DNA of 64,000 bases, from NCBI GenBank assembly GCA_963846635.1, contig CAWJXM010000026.1, forward strand, positions 55,293-119,292. Direction: 5' to 3'. The stretch comes from AP-15 sp963846635 (lineage in GTDB: Bacteria; Pseudomonadota; Alphaproteobacteria; ATCC43930; CGMCC-115725). Below the pieces are notes generated by a model that saw only the letters and a list, made by a program, of their open reading frames with translations, was not told the DNA's origin and made no database searches. The position numbers were made by a program, and so were the translations under genes. This document shows positions 1 to 9,311 of this stretch, piece by piece. The number at the start of each line of letters is the position of its first letter. The first letter of the stretch is position 1.

Positions 1-2217
1 ACTGAAGACATTTATCGGGTCGGCACCGTCGGCACGGTTCTGCAGCTGCTCAAATTGCCCGATGGCACGGTCAAGGTGCTGGTCGAGGGTGGACATCGCG
101 CCCGTATCACCGGCTTTGCCGAGAACGATGCCTTTTTCCAGGCCTATGCCGACGGGATCCCGGAAAAGAGCGGCGATCGGCAGGAAATGGCGGCGCTGGC
201 CCGCACCGTGGTGTCGCAGTTTGAGCAATACATTAAGCTCAACAAAAAGATCCCGCCTGAGGTACTGGTCTCGATCAATCAGATCGATGACCCGGCCAAG
301 CTTGCCGACACCGTCGCCTCACATCTCACTCTTAAGATCCCGGAAAAGCAAGAGTTGCTCGAAACCGAAACAGTGGGCGAGCGCCTGGAAAAGGTGTTTG
401 GCCACATGGAAGGCGAGATCGGCGTCCTGCAGGTCGAAAAGCGGATCCGCAACCGCGTCAAGCGGCAAATGGAGAAGACGCAGCGGGAATATTACCTCAA
501 CGAACAGATGAAGGCCATCCAGAAGGAGCTCGGCGAAGGCGAAGATGGCCGGGACGAGATGGCTGAGCTCGAAGAGCGCATCAACAAAACCGCGTTCTCG
601 AAGGAGGCGCGCGACAAGGCTCTCGCCGAACTGAAAAAGCTGCGGACGATGAGCCCGATGTCGGCTGAGGCGACCGTGGTCCGCAACTACCTCGACTGGT
701 TGCTGTCGGTACCGTGGAACAACCGCACCAAGATCAAGCGCGATATCAAGGGCGCCGAGAAGGTGCTGAACGCCGACCATTTCGGGCTCGAAAAGGTCAA
801 GGAGCGCATTCTGGAGTATCTCGCCGTCCAGCAGCGCATGAAAAAGATGAAGGGGCCAATCCTCTGTCTGGTCGGCGCGCCGGGTGTCGGCAAGACCTCC
901 CTCGGCAAATCGGTGGCTCGCGCCACTGGCCGCAACTTTGTGCGCATGTCCTTGGGCGGAGTGCGTGACGAAGCCGAAATTCGCGGTCACCGCCGCACCT
1001 ATATCGGGTCGATGCCGGGCAAGATTCTGCAGGGTATGAAAAAGGCGAAATCCTCGAACCCCCTGTTCCTGCTCGACGAAGTTGACAAGCTCGGCGCTGA
1101 TTGGCGCGGCGACCCGTCTTCCGCGTTGCTTGAAGTGCTCGATCCGGAACAGAACGGGGCGTTCAACGACCACTATCTCGAAGTCGACTATGACTTGTCG
1201 GATGTGATGTTCGTCACGACGGCGAACACGCTGCGCATCCCGCAGCCGTTGCTCGACCGCATGGAGATCATCCGCATCCCCGGTTATACCGAGGACGAAA
1301 AAGTCGAGATTGCGCGCCGCCATCTGATTCCCAAGCAAATGGCCGCACACGGCATCCGCAAGAGCGAATGGAGCATCAGCGAAGATGCTATTCGCGATCT
1401 CATTCGCCACTACACGCGCGAAGCCGGCGTCCGTAACCTGGAACGCGAGATCGCCAACCTGACCCGCAAGGCGATCAAAGACATCCTCATGAAGAAGACC
1501 GAGCGGGTCAACGTAACGCGCCGCAATCTAGAAAAATATGCGGGTGTCCGGCGTTTCCGCTTTGGCGAAGCGGAAAGCGAGGATCTGGTCGGCGTTACGA
1601 CGGGACTCGCCTGGACCGAAGTCGGTGGGGAGCTGCTGACGATTGAGACTGTCACACTGCCCGGCAAGGGACGGGTGACGGCCACCGGAAAGCTCGGCGA
1701 CGTCATGAAAGAATCGGTTCAGGCAGCGGAAAGCTTTGTAAAATCGCGCAGCCATGCCTTTGGCATTGCGCCGTCGATCTTTGAGAAGCGCGACATCCAC
1801 GTCCACGTGCCGGAAGGTGCGACCCCAAAGGATGGACCCTCGGCCGGTGTCGCGATGGTTACCTCGATTGTCTCGGTGCTGACGGGGATCCCGGTCAAGA
1901 GCTCAGTGGCGATGACTGGTGAGATCACGTTGCGCGGCCGGGTGTTGCCGATCGGTGGCGTCAAGGAGAAGCTCTTGGCGGCGTTGCGCGGCGGCCTCAA
2001 GACGGTGCTGATCCCGCAGGAAAACGAGAAGGATCTCGCCGAGATTCCCGACAATGTGAAGCGCGGCCTCAAGATCATCCCGGTGCGCACCGCGGACGAG
2101 TTGCTCGGACACGCGCTGGCGGCGCCGCTTACTCCGATCGCCTGGTCGGACGATAGCGAACCGCCGCCGGTTATTCCCGGTGCCGGCGAGGAGCGATCAG
2201 GAGTTGTAACGCATTAG
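1..2217 (+). CDS. lon: ATP-dependent protease Lon (5' end outside window)
   Basis: Cytoplasmic AAA+ serine protease that unfolds and degrades damaged or regulatory proteins. The frame is open from base 1 (TEDIYRVGTVGTVLQL...), so about 738 of the usual ~800 residues are present and the start lies outside. Visible in order: the rest of the N-terminal substrate-binding domain, a charged coiled coil (KRIRNRVKRQMEKTQ), Walker A (GAPGVGKTS), Walker B (LFLLDEVDK), and the protease domain with the catalytic Ser in PKDGPSAG and the Lys in GGVKEKLL. No frameshift is seen. The HU gene and tRNA-Val follow, an order common in Alphaproteobacteria. HU proteins are known Lon substrates in some bacteria. Confidence 0.98.
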   Translation, partial: TEDIYRVGTVGTVLQLLKLPDGTVKVLVEGGHRARITGFAENDAFFQAYADGIPEKSGDRQEMAALARTVVSQFEQYIKLNKKIPPEVLVSINQIDDPAKLADTVASHLTLKIPEKQELLETETVGERLEKVFGHMEGEIGVLQVEKRIRNRVKRQMEKTQREYYLNEQMKAIQKELGEGEDGRDEMAELEERINKTAFSKEARDKALAELKKLRTMSPMSAEATVVRNYLDWLLSVPWNNRTKIKRDIKGAEKVLNADHFGLEKVKERILEYLAVQQRMKKMKGPILCLVGAPGVGKTSLGKSVARATGRNFVRMSLGGVRDEAEIRGHRRTYIGSMPGKILQGMKKAKSSNPLFLLDEVDKLGADWRGDPSSALLEVLDPEQNGAFNDHYLEVDYDLSDVMFVTTANTLRIPQPLLDRMEIIRIPGYTEDEKVEIARRHLIPKQMAAHGIRKSEWSISEDAIRDLIRHYTREAGVRNLEREIANLTRKAIKDILMKKTERVNVTRRNLEKYAGVRRFRFGEAESEDLVGVTTGLAWTEVGGELLTIETVTLPGKGRVTATGKLGDVMKESVQAAESFVKSRSHAFGIAPSIFEKRDIHVHVPEGATPKDGPSAGVAMVTSIVSVLTGIPVKSSVAMTGEITLRGRVLPIGGVKEKLLAALRGGLKTVLIPQENEKDLAEIPDNVKRGLKIIPVRTADELLGHALAAPLTPIAWSDDSEPPPVIPGAGEERSGVVTH

Positions 2218-2399
2218 TTGGGGGGCGCTCTCGTTCCGGGGCTTAGCGTACGTCGAACGGCGCTCAAAACCCGCGCCACGCCTCGGAATTGTACCGCATC
2301 TTCGGCGCAAGCGATTGACCGCAATACTTCGGCGCTCTAAACTGTTCGGCGAACAGGTCTGTGGGGAACACCTTTGAAAACTCACGGAGGGGGTAGCCG

Positions 2400-2673
2400 G
2401 TGAATAGAAACGAACTCGTCGATGTTGTCGCCACCAAGTCCGAATTACGGAAGTCGGAGGCGAGCCGGGCGGTCGACGCGGTCTTCGAACTCGATCGCGG
2501 AAGCGCTGAAGAGCGGCGATGAGGTTCGGCTCGTCGGGTTCGGGACCTTTTCGGTAGCGTCGCGCGCGGCGTCCGAAGGCCGCAATCCGCGAACCGGCGA
2601 GAAAATCAAGATCGCAGCCTCGAAGCAGCCCAAGTTCAAACCTGGCAAAGGGCTGCGCGATTCGTTGAACTGA
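2400..2673 (+). CDS. hupB: DNA-binding protein HU (contains +1 frameshift)
   Basis: Nucleoid-associated histone-like protein that bends and compacts DNA as a dimer. The first third reads in one frame from a GTG start at 2400 (VNRNELVDVVATKSELRK, then ASRAVDAVFE). The rest reads in the next frame (SIAEALKSGDEVRLVGFGTF, ending GLRDSLN). Dropping the C at 2490 joins the two into a standard 90-residue HU. A strong ribosome site (GGAGGGGG, about 2386-2393) sits just before the GTG, which decides the start. The shorter internal reading from 2422 is in the wrong frame for the N-terminus. Either a consensus error or a real pseudogene; HU is usually essential or near-essential, which favours error. 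Confidence 0.88.
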
Positions 2674-2733
2674 GCGGAACCTCAGGTGCCGGCGGTCGGC
2701 GCCGGATTTTCCCTGGACCTCGGCTACGGTTGT

Positions 2734-2806
2734 GGGCGATTAGCTCAGTTGGCAGAGCACCTCGTTTACACCGAGGGGGCCGGGGGTTCGAGTCCCTCAT
2801 CGCCCA
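2734..2806 (+). tRNA. tRNA-Val (anticodon TAC)
   Basis: A 73-base cloverleaf. The acceptor stem GGGCGAT pairs with ATCGCCC and is followed by A. D arm GCTC/GAGC, anticodon stem CCTCG/CGAGG with loop TTTACAC (anticodon TAC), variable loop of five bases, and T arm GGGGG-TTCGAGT-CCCTC. No CCA is encoded. It lies just downstream of the HU gene. Confidence 0.97.
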
Positions 2807-3307
2807 TCATGCCCGAAACAGGGCCGCATTTTCGGGCTGACGGCTTAAACCGGAGCCCCTGGGGCAAACCACGAGCCGAAACAGCGCGCAACACGAATAT
2901 CACTCCCGGAAAAGCGGCTAAAAGCGGCTAGATGTCTTCCAGGTCAGCGCTCTCCCCATAATCGCCACTACGGCATTGACGGATCTGTTTGCGGGCGAAC
3001 GACGAAACCGTCCGATCATTTCCAAGTGCCGACAAATGGCTAAGCAGGTGCTCAAGGCGCTCGAACTGCCGAAAGCCCTGTAAGAATTTAGCAAACCTAG
3101 ATCACTCCGCGGAAGCGAGCGGACTATCAGACGGTCGTACAAGCTGAGTTGCACCTGCCCGATCCAGATTGACAGCGCCCGGCGCGGGTGTTGCTGTTAA
3201 CGGCCTTTCACACTGGCGAATCGGCTCGATATGAGATTGTCTTTATCTCCGTGGGCCTGCGTTGTCGGGTCACACAACGGCGAGGCGCGCGTGGCGGAGG
3301 ACGCGGC
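2807..3307. other. 500-base stretch without a recognisable gene
   Basis: It follows tRNA-Val and precedes the hydroxylase operon. There is a tandem AAAAGCGGCT direct repeat near 2913-2930. A short + strand frame at 2932-3081 ends in KQVLKALELPKAL and stop. It could be the tail of a decayed gene, but I cannot assign it. A good ribosome site (GGAGG, about 3296-3300) at the right edge belongs to the next gene. Confidence 0.4.
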
Positions 3308-4141
3308 ATGAAGGCACCAGCTTTCGAGTACGTTCGGCCGCAGAGCCTTGCCGAAGCGATCGCGCTATTGGCTCAGAGTAGAGACGAGGCGCGGGTCATC
3401 GCCGGCGGGCAAACCCTGCTGGCGATGATGAACCTGCGCATCGCTGCGCCAGCGTTGCTGATCGACATCGCCCGACTACCGGAATTGGCGGCCGTAACCG
3501 AAGATGATGACAATGTGATCCTCGGCGCCTGCATCACCCATGCGATGATTGAAGATGGCCGGGTGCCTGATCCGTCACGCGGGCTGATGCCGCATGCCGC
3601 CGCCAGCCTCGCCTATCGAGCGATTCGCAACCGCGGCACAATCGGCGGCAGCTTGGCACTCGCCGACCCGGCAGCGGAGTGGCCAGCGGTGCTGGCAGCC
3701 CTCGATGCCGCGACAAGCGTTTGTGGGCCGCAGAGCCGTCGCTCGCTCGACTGCGGTCAATTCGCGACCGGGATCTTCGAAACGAGGCTCGGCGAAGGCG
3801 AGATCATCGAGAGCGTGCGCATTCCCAAATTGTCGGCCGATGCGCGTTGGGGGTACATCAAGCTTACGCGCAAATCGGGCGAGTTTGCCAATGCGCTTGC
3901 GGTTGCTGTCGCCGACCATAGGCGCGGCCATGTTCGGGTCGTACTCGGCACCGCCAACGGCCCGCCATTGATCTTGGCCGAGGCGACGCGAGCGCTAACC
4001 GAAACTGAGCGCGACCCGAAAGCTCTGCGTGGTGCCGTCGCTGCCGATCTCGGCAATGCCACCGATCGGCATTTCGACGACTTCCAGCGCAATCTACACA
4101 TGATTGCAGCAGTTCGCGCAATGCAGCAGGTAATCGCATGA
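3308..4141 (+). CDS. Molybdenum hydroxylase FAD-binding (medium) subunit
   Basis: FAD subunit of a xanthine dehydrogenase/CO dehydrogenase-family enzyme; it passes electrons from the 2Fe-2S subunit to the acceptor. The 277-residue length is typical. Both FAD motifs are present: AGGQTLLAMM near residue 33 and TIGGSLALADP near residue 113. The ATG at 3308 is preferred over an upstream non-ATG start because GGAGG lies seven bases before it and the protein then begins MKAPAFEYVRP like its relatives. Its stop overlaps the start of the next gene (ATGA at 4138), so translation is probably coupled. First gene of a three-gene operon (FAD, Fe-S, Mo). Substrate unknown. Confidence 0.93.
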   Translation: MKAPAFEYVRPQSLAEAIALLAQSRDEARVIAGGQTLLAMMNLRIAAPALLIDIARLPELAAVTEDDDNVILGACITHAMIEDGRVPDPSRGLMPHAAASLAYRAIRNRGTIGGSLALADPAAEWPAVLAALDAATSVCGPQSRRSLDCGQFATGIFETRLGEGEIIESVRIPKLSADARWGYIKLTRKSGEFANALAVAVADHRRGHVRVVLGTANGPPLILAEATRALTETERDPKALRGAVAADLGNATDRHFDDFQRNLHMIAAVRAMQQVIA

Positions 4142-4623
4142 CCGCGATCCGTCTTAAGATCAACGGCGCCGTAGTCGCCGACGAGGTGCTGCCGCGTATC
4201 TCGCTCGCCGATTATCTGCGCGAGCGCCACAATTTGACCGGCACCCATCTCGGCTGCGAGCACGGAGTGTGTGGCGCCTGTACGGTTCTCGTCGATGGCG
4301 AGCCGGTACGCGCCTGTCTGAGCTTGGCGGTCGGCTGCGACGCACGACAGGTGAAAACCATCGAAGGCTTTGCCAGTGATCCGGTAATGGAGGCGCTGCG
4401 CGACGCATTTCATCGCCGCCACGGATTGCAATGCGGCTTTTGCACTCCAGGAATGCTGATCAGCGCCCGCGATCTGATCCGCCGCGGCCTCGCCGGTTCC
4501 GAGGCCGAGATCCGGCATGGCCTTGCCGGCAACATCTGCCGCTGCACCGGATATACCAATATCGTTGCCGCGATCGCCGAAGCCGCTGCGGCGCTCGCGA
4601 AAGGATTGCCCGATGCCGAATGA
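4138..4623 (+). CDS. Molybdenum hydroxylase 2Fe-2S (small) subunit
   Basis: Electron-transfer subunit carrying two 2Fe-2S clusters, 161 residues. The plant-ferredoxin-like cluster is GCEHGVCGACTVLVDG followed by the Cys in VRACLS. The second cluster uses QCGFCTPGM and GNICRCTGYTNI. These eight cysteines are the full set for the family. It overlaps the FAD gene upstream by four bases and the Mo subunit gene downstream by eleven, so the three were built as one translational unit. The Mo subunit is now interrupted, so this protein may have no partner to serve. Confidence 0.95.
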   Translation: MTAIRLKINGAVVADEVLPRISLADYLRERHNLTGTHLGCEHGVCGACTVLVDGEPVRACLSLAVGCDARQVKTIEGFASDPVMEALRDAFHRRHGLQCGFCTPGMLISARDLIRRGLAGSEAEIRHGLAGNICRCTGYTNIVAAIAEAAAALAKGLPDAE

Positions 4624-5857
4624 CGCGGGGGGAATCGGCGCATCACTGTTGCGCCGCGAGGACGAGCGCCATCTCTACGGCCGCGGCGAGTTCGTGCCCG
4701 ACATTAAATTACCGGGAACGATGGACGTCGCCTTTGTCCGCAGTCCGCACGCCCATGCACGGCTTCGCGGCATTACTGTGCCGCCAGAGGCTAGAGGCAG
4801 CGTCTTCACCGCCACGGATCTGCCGCGCATCAAACCAATTCGTGTCGAAACGCAAGCCTCGGGCGCCAAGGCACCGCCCTGGCCGCCGCTCGCCACCGAC
4901 AAAGTACGCTACGTCGGCGAGGCGATCGCCGCCTGCATCGCTCCTACGCGCGCCGAAGCAGAGGACCTCGCGGCATCGGTCAGCGTCGATTACGAGGTGC
5001 TCGACGCGGTCGTCATCGCCCCGCGGGACATGCGCGGCAGCCGCCACCCGGTCCACGATGGCTGGGGTGATAATCTGTTCAGCGAGCGTGTCTTTGCCGG
5101 TGGTGACATCGAGGCCGCCGCCCGTGACGCCGCGATCACGATCCGCCGCGAATACCGCATGAACCGGCAGTCGGGGGCTCCGCTCGAGGGTCGCGCCGTC
5201 CTTGCCTATCGTGATTGGCGGCTCGATGAGATTGTTGTCTACGCCTCGACCCAGACGCCGCACACGGTGCGCGTCGCATTGGGCGAAATTCTCGATCTCG
5301 ATTTGCGCCGGCTGCGCGTCGTTGCTCCCGATGTCGGCGGCGGGTTCGGCCCCAAGGCGCGGCTTTATCCAGAAGAGATCATCCTCGCCGCATTGGCGCT
5401 CGAACGCGATCACCCGGTGCGCTGGGTCGAGGATCGGACCGAGCATCTTTTGACTTCGGCGCATACCCGCGATCACCACTACAAGCTGACGGCCTACGCC
5501 GATCGCGAGGGCCGGATTCTTGGCGTCGATGCCGAGATCGTTGTCGATGCCGGGGCCTATGGGCTGTGGCCGCAGGGCCCCTATCAGGAAGCGGCGATGG
5601 CGGCGCGCAATCTGCCCGGGCCCTATGCGATCGCCAATTACCGCTGTCGCGCTTCGACCGTTGCCACCAACAAGGCGCCGATGGGCCCCTATCGGGGGGT
5701 CGGGCGACCCGGGGCGTGTTTCGCGATCGAGCGCACGATCGACGAGGTGGCCCGCGCTGTCGGTCGCGACCCTGTCGAGGTACGGGCGCTGAACATGGTG
5801 CGGCCGGAGCAGATGCCGTTCACGACGGTTGGTGGCATGCGCTTCGATAACGGGAAT

Positions 5858-6894
5858 CCCGTTTACCATCGAGCCTCAGCCAATTTGAGGAGGTGGTAGG
5901 GCATCGGCGGAGTGGTCGCTGCGGCGATGGCGAGCCGCTCGTGGATCGTTTTCAAGACGAAGCGGCGGTTGAAGCGCCAAGCAAAGGCGCCGAGATAGCG
6001 CGGCAGATGCTTGGCGCTGACCACGCGGTGGGTGGCCAGGAGGCTGTTCTTGACGTTGGCCAGCACTGTGTTCGCCCAGCGAAAGGCAGGGTGGCGCGCC
6101 GCCTTGCGATCGGAGCCGGTGACATGGCGCTCATGGACGAGACCCGGCTGTTCGGCGATGCAGCGAAACCACTGGCCGCCGTCGCTGACGACGGTTGTTC
6201 CGGCGGCGATCCGGGCGCACAAGCGTTTGGTTTCACCGGCTCGGAAGCCACGCACCACCTGCAAGCGCGCGTGTAGCGGCCGACCCTCATCGGTGGTCTC
6301 GATCGCGACGATAAAAGGGGTGTGGCCGCGGCGGCCGCGCCCGGACCCCTCGCCGGTGCGCTCGCCGCCGATGTAAGCGTCGTCGATCTCGATCCGCGGG
6401 CCGGCGGCGCCGAGCTTGTACCGCCGGTCGCGCTCGAGCATGGCCTGCATCAGCTTGTGCTGAAGCCGCCACGCCGCGTTGGTCGAGATCCCAAGCCGTC
6501 GTCCCAACTCGATGTTGGACAGGCCCTTCTTGCCCTGGGCGAGCAGATGCATGGCGCGAAACCACACCCGCATCGGCAGCTTGGTGCCCTGCAGGATTGT
6601 CCCGGCGATCAGCGATGTCTGATACCGGCACCGCCGGCACTGCAGCAGTTGACGGCCCTGGATCTCACAATACGCTGTCCCTGCGCACCGCGGACACCTG
6701 AAGCCCTCCGGCCAGCGCCAGGCAAACCACGCCTTGCGGCATGCCTCCTCGTCTGGATAGCGCTGTTCGAACCCATCATCCGAGAGGCCCTTCTGGTGCT
6801 GCACGCGGTTGCGAGGCATCGTTTTGTCCTGAAAATCGGCGTGTTTTCAGGATGATATTAGCCCATTGCTTGCTGAAGGTCGATGGTAAGCGGG
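5858..6894 (-). mobile_element. IS1595-family (ISXO2-like) insertion sequence, complete
   Basis: 1,037-bp element. The left end CCCGTTTACCATCGAGCCTC and the inverted right end CCCGCTTACCATCGACCTTC match at nearly every base over about 23 positions. It is flanked by identical 8-bp copies of ACGGGAAT at 5850-5857 and 6895-6902, the target size known for IS1595. It carries one transposase gene on the minus strand whose stop lies inside the left inverted repeat. Intact ends, an intact gene and a perfect target duplication point to recent insertion, and it may still be active. Confidence 0.95.
5863..6819 (-). CDS. IS1595-family transposase
   Basis: DDE transposase of the ISXO2 group, 318 residues, full length. 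The N-terminal zinc ribbon is CPRCAG...LQCRRC (about residues 39-64). A helix-turn-helix-like stretch (NIELGRRLGISTNAAWRLQ) follows. Catalytic acidic positions are visible in RIEIDDAYIGGER and VSDGGQWF, and the late HPAFRWANTVLANVK segment corresponds to the third active-site region. Sole gene of the element, transcribed against the gene it interrupts. The start is the ATG at 6819. Confidence 0.95.
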   Translation of the reverse strand: MPRNRVQHQKGLSDDGFEQRYPDEEACRKAWFAWRWPEGFRCPRCAGTAYCEIQGRQLLQCRRCRYQTSLIAGTILQGTKLPMRVWFRAMHLLAQGKKGLSNIELGRRLGISTNAAWRLQHKLMQAMLERDRRYKLGAAGPRIEIDDAYIGGERTGEGSGRGRRGHTPFIVAIETTDEGRPLHARLQVVRGFRAGETKRLCARIAAGTTVVSDGGQWFRCIAEQPGLVHERHVTGSDRKAARHPAFRWANTVLANVKNSLLATHRVVSAKHLPRYLGAFAWRFNRRFVLKTIHERLAIAAATTPPMPYHLLKLAEARW

Positions 6895-8013
6895 ACGGGA
6901 ATTATCCGCAAAGTGTGCGGCTCTGCGCCGATTTGCTCGACCTGCCCGGGGTCCGCGCCCGCCAGCAGCAGGGTGAGCCGGATCGCCGGCTGATCGGCAT
7001 CGGTTTTGCCTCGTTTGCCGAGCAGACCGCACATGGTGCCGCCGAATTCGTCAGCCGCGGTGCGGCGATCGTGCCCGGCTTCGAGAGCTGCATAGCGCGA
7101 ATCCTGCCCGACGGCAGCCTGGTGCTGATGGTCGGCATTCAATCACATGGTCAGGGACTCGAAACTGCGCTGTCGCAGATCGCGCATCACGAGCTCGGCA
7201 TCGACCCGGACCACATCGCCGTGCGCCATGGCGATACCGAAAACACTGCCTTTGGGTTTGGCACTTTTGCCTCGCGCAGCATGGTCATGTCAGGTGGGGC
7301 GGTGGCGCGTGCTGCCCGCATGTTGCGGGATAAGCTCTGCCAGATCGGCGCGCATCTGTTGCAATGCGATGTCGGCGCGGTGCATTGCGTCGACGGGGTG
7401 GTGAAGGGCCCGCAGAGTTCGGTATCGATCGCCGAGATCGCCAAGGTTGCGCATCTGAGGATGGACGGGCTGCCCCCCGGCGTCGATCCGCTGCTCGATG
7501 CGACGGCGACTTATGAGCCCGGTATCGGCACCGGCGTCTTTTCCTATGCGACGCATGGTGCCGTCGTCGCCGTCGACCCCGAAACCGGGTTTGTCGAACT
7601 CGTGGATTTCGCGGTTGCCGAGGATTGCGGCACGATGATCAACCCGATGATTGTCGAGGGCCAGATCCGCGGCGGTGTCGTGCAGGGCATCGGCACCGCC
7701 CTCTACGAGGAAATCCCCTATGACGAGCAGGGCCAGCCGCTCGCCGGCACTTTCGCCGATTACCTGATGCCGGGTGCTGCCGAGTTGCCCGCGATCAAGA
7801 TCGGCCACCTGCATACTCCCGCGACAGCGACAGAATACGGTATGAAGGGAATGGGCGAGGGCGGCGCCGTCGCGCCGCCCGCCGCCATCGCCAACGCGGT
7901 GCGCGACGCACTGTCCAGCATCGGCGCCGAAATCAACGAAACCCCGATCACCCCCCGCCGCGTCCTAGCCGCGATCCAGAAGGCTCGCGAGGCGATCTAA
8001 AGGACATGAGGCT

Positions 8014-8094
8014 GTAGGGTGGGTTGAGCGGAAAAGCGAAACCCACCGTTCCGAGCCAAAAGTGATGGGTTTCGCGCCGCTCAACCCATCCTAC
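8014..8094. repeat. REP-like hairpin repeat, copy 1
   Basis: 81-base imperfect palindrome. It begins GTAGGGTGGGTTGAGCGG and ends CCGCTCAACCCATCCTAC, and has inner arms GCGAAACCCACC and GATGGGTTTCGC. A near-identical copy lies at 9230-9308, and half-copies lie at 37852 and 38108-38139. It sits 13 bases after the hydroxylase stop and could act as a terminator. Confidence 0.85.
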
Positions 8095-8099
8095 TTGAC

Positions 8100-8132
8100 T
8101 TGCTGGCAGCGATCCAGAAAGCGCGCGGGTAG
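8100..8132 (+). pseudogene. Short duplicated fragment of the hydroxylase gene tail
   Basis: Reads LLAAIQKARG-stop, almost the same as the last codons of the Mo subunit (VLAAIQKAREAI-stop). It follows directly after hairpin repeat copy 1. It has no start and is not a gene. It shows that the repeat and the gene tail were duplicated or rearranged together. Confidence 0.7.
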
Positions 8133-8217
8133 TAACTCATCGTTGACGCTTGTTGCGCTAAGCTGCGAGACACGCAACCCCACCACATTTGTTGCTGCTC
8201 GCGGGAACTAACGACCG

Positions 8218-9243
8218 GTGAAGACAATGGCTCGCAGCTATCAGCGTAAGCTGCCAACGACTGGATATTGGATCTTTGTTTGCAATACGGCAGTCTGGTC
8301 TGCGGACAAATTTTTAAACAGTGGCAAATCCCGCCTACACTACCGGATATCGAAATATCATCGAGAGGATTTCAGTCCTGGTCAGCTCGGCGTACTTCGG
8401 GTGAATGACGACACGCGGCCGGCGCACCTTCTTCAAGGAAGTCCAAAACTGCGAAAGGGAATTTACGCCCTGTTTGAGGTTATGGGGACGGCACAGTATA
8501 TTGCGGAGCCCGATACATTGGGCAATACCGATCCCGCCCGTGCTGCCGAGGTGACGTGGAGGGTTCCGGTCGCAATTGTCGCAAACCTGATCGATCGACC
8601 GGTCCTTGCCGAACGATTGCCTCCCGAGGATGACGGCTTCCAATATATTCATCGATCCCTGCAGACCTCGACCATCCCTCTCAGTCGCGCGGCCTTCGAG
8701 ATCATCGTGGAGCTGGCTGGGGGAATCCCCGAACCACACGAAATGGCCTCGCTTTCGCCAGACGTCGTATCAGATATTCGAGCGTTCGACGATCGCTTCG
8801 CCGCCAGAGCGCCGATAGTCACGGAGATCCACAGCAAGAGAATTGAGAGAGGCCGGATAGGACAACTGATCAAAGAATACTACGGATATCATTGTCAAAT
8901 CTGCTCCGCGCTGGGCCGCTCTCCGGTCGCATTCGTCGATCGGAACGGGATCGGGTTCGCGGAGGCGCATCATGTCATCCCGGTGAGCCAGGGCAGACCC
9001 GGCTCACTCAGTCCTTCTAATATCATGGTGCTGTGTCCAAACCATCACCGTCAGGTCCACCACGGCAGGTTCGAAATCGAACAAAACGAGCCAGATCACT
9101 GGCAGATCACGCTCGACGGGAACTCGATACGGATCGACAAACCGATGTATCCAGCGCCTCAGCTGCTCGATCGATCCAGGACGGACGGATCAGCACTTCT
9201 GCCGGATGCCGAGTGCACCGTGCAAGCGCGTAGGGTGGGTTGA
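8218..9243 (+). CDS. EVE domain-HNH endonuclease (predicted modification-dependent restriction enzyme)
   Basis: 341 residues. The N-terminal part (GYWIFVCNTAVWSADKF and on to ~residue 130) looks like an EVE/PUA-type base-reading domain. The C-terminal part (about 215-300) is an HNH nuclease with CQIC, EAHHVIPVSQG, and LCPNHHRQVHHG, giving the His-Asn-His set plus two Cys-x2-Cys-like zinc sites. Proteins of this design are known to cut DNA with modified cytosine (type IV-like). No methyltransferase is next to it, as expected for that class. The GTG at 8218 or the ATG at 8227 could be the start. The last codons (RRVG-stop) lie inside hairpin repeat copy 2, which supplies the stop. Flanking repeats and gene-tail copies suggest it arrived as a cassette. 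Confidence 0.85.
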   Translation: MKTMARSYQRKLPTTGYWIFVCNTAVWSADKFLNSGKSRLHYRISKYHREDFSPGQLGVLRVNDDTRPAHLLQGSPKLRKGIYALFEVMGTAQYIAEPDTLGNTDPARAAEVTWRVPVAIVANLIDRPVLAERLPPEDDGFQYIHRSLQTSTIPLSRAAFEIIVELAGGIPEPHEMASLSPDVVSDIRAFDDRFAARAPIVTEIHSKRIERGRIGQLIKEYYGYHCQICSALGRSPVAFVDRNGIGFAEAHHVIPVSQGRPGSLSPSNIMVLCPNHHRQVHHGRFEIEQNEPDHWQITLDGNSIRIDKPMYPAPQLLDRSRTDGSALLPDAECTVQARRVG

Positions 9244-9308
9244 GCGGAAAAGCGAAACCCACCTTTCTGGCCGAGGATGATGGGTTCGCGCCGCTCAACT
9301 CATCCTAC
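9230..9308. repeat. REP-like hairpin repeat, copy 2
   Basis: 79-base palindrome closely matching copy 1 at 8014-8094. It begins GTAGGGTGGGTTGAGCGG and ends CCGCTCAACTCATCCTAC. It contains the stop codon of the EVE-HNH gene and is followed at once by another piece of the hydroxylase tail. Confidence 0.85.
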
Positions 9309-9311
9309 TTG

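Larger units (their letters stand above)
4613..8000 (+). pseudogene. Molybdenum hydroxylase Mo-binding (large) subunit, split by an IS element
   Basis: Catalytic molybdopterin subunit of the operon. The left part (4613-5857, 415 codons) and right part (6903-8000, 365 codons plus stop) are separated by the IS at 5858-6894 and one target-site copy. Removing 5858-6902 restores a 780-residue frame across GMRFDNGN-YPQSVRLCADLL, with no other stop or frameshift. Motifs: VGGGFGPKARLYPEE near residue 240, GPYRGVGRPGA near residue 360, and the C-terminal GMGEGGAVAPP with the catalytic-type Glu. The RGVGR loop is unlike the CSFR loop of true form-I CO dehydrogenase, so a form-II or aldehyde/xanthine-type enzyme is likelier. 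Insertion should abolish function. Confidence 0.93.

Noticed and set aside
319..1410. Minus-strand open frame of 363 codons across lon
   Set aside because: Exact antisense of a well-conserved Lon; residue pattern has no domain and arises from GC-skewed codons.
4709..5869. Minus-strand open frame of 386 codons across the Mo subunit
   Set aside because: Antisense of clear coding sequence; low-complexity His/Arg/Asp-rich translation with no family resemblance.
4613..8000. True form-I carbon monoxide dehydrogenase (coxL)
   Set aside because: The active-site loop reads RGVGR rather than the CSFR of form-I enzymes, so a CO role is not supported.
8014..9308. Hairpin repeats read as a possible CRISPR array
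   Set aside because: Only two copies ~1.2 kb apart with a gene between them, palindromic along their length and no regular spacers.
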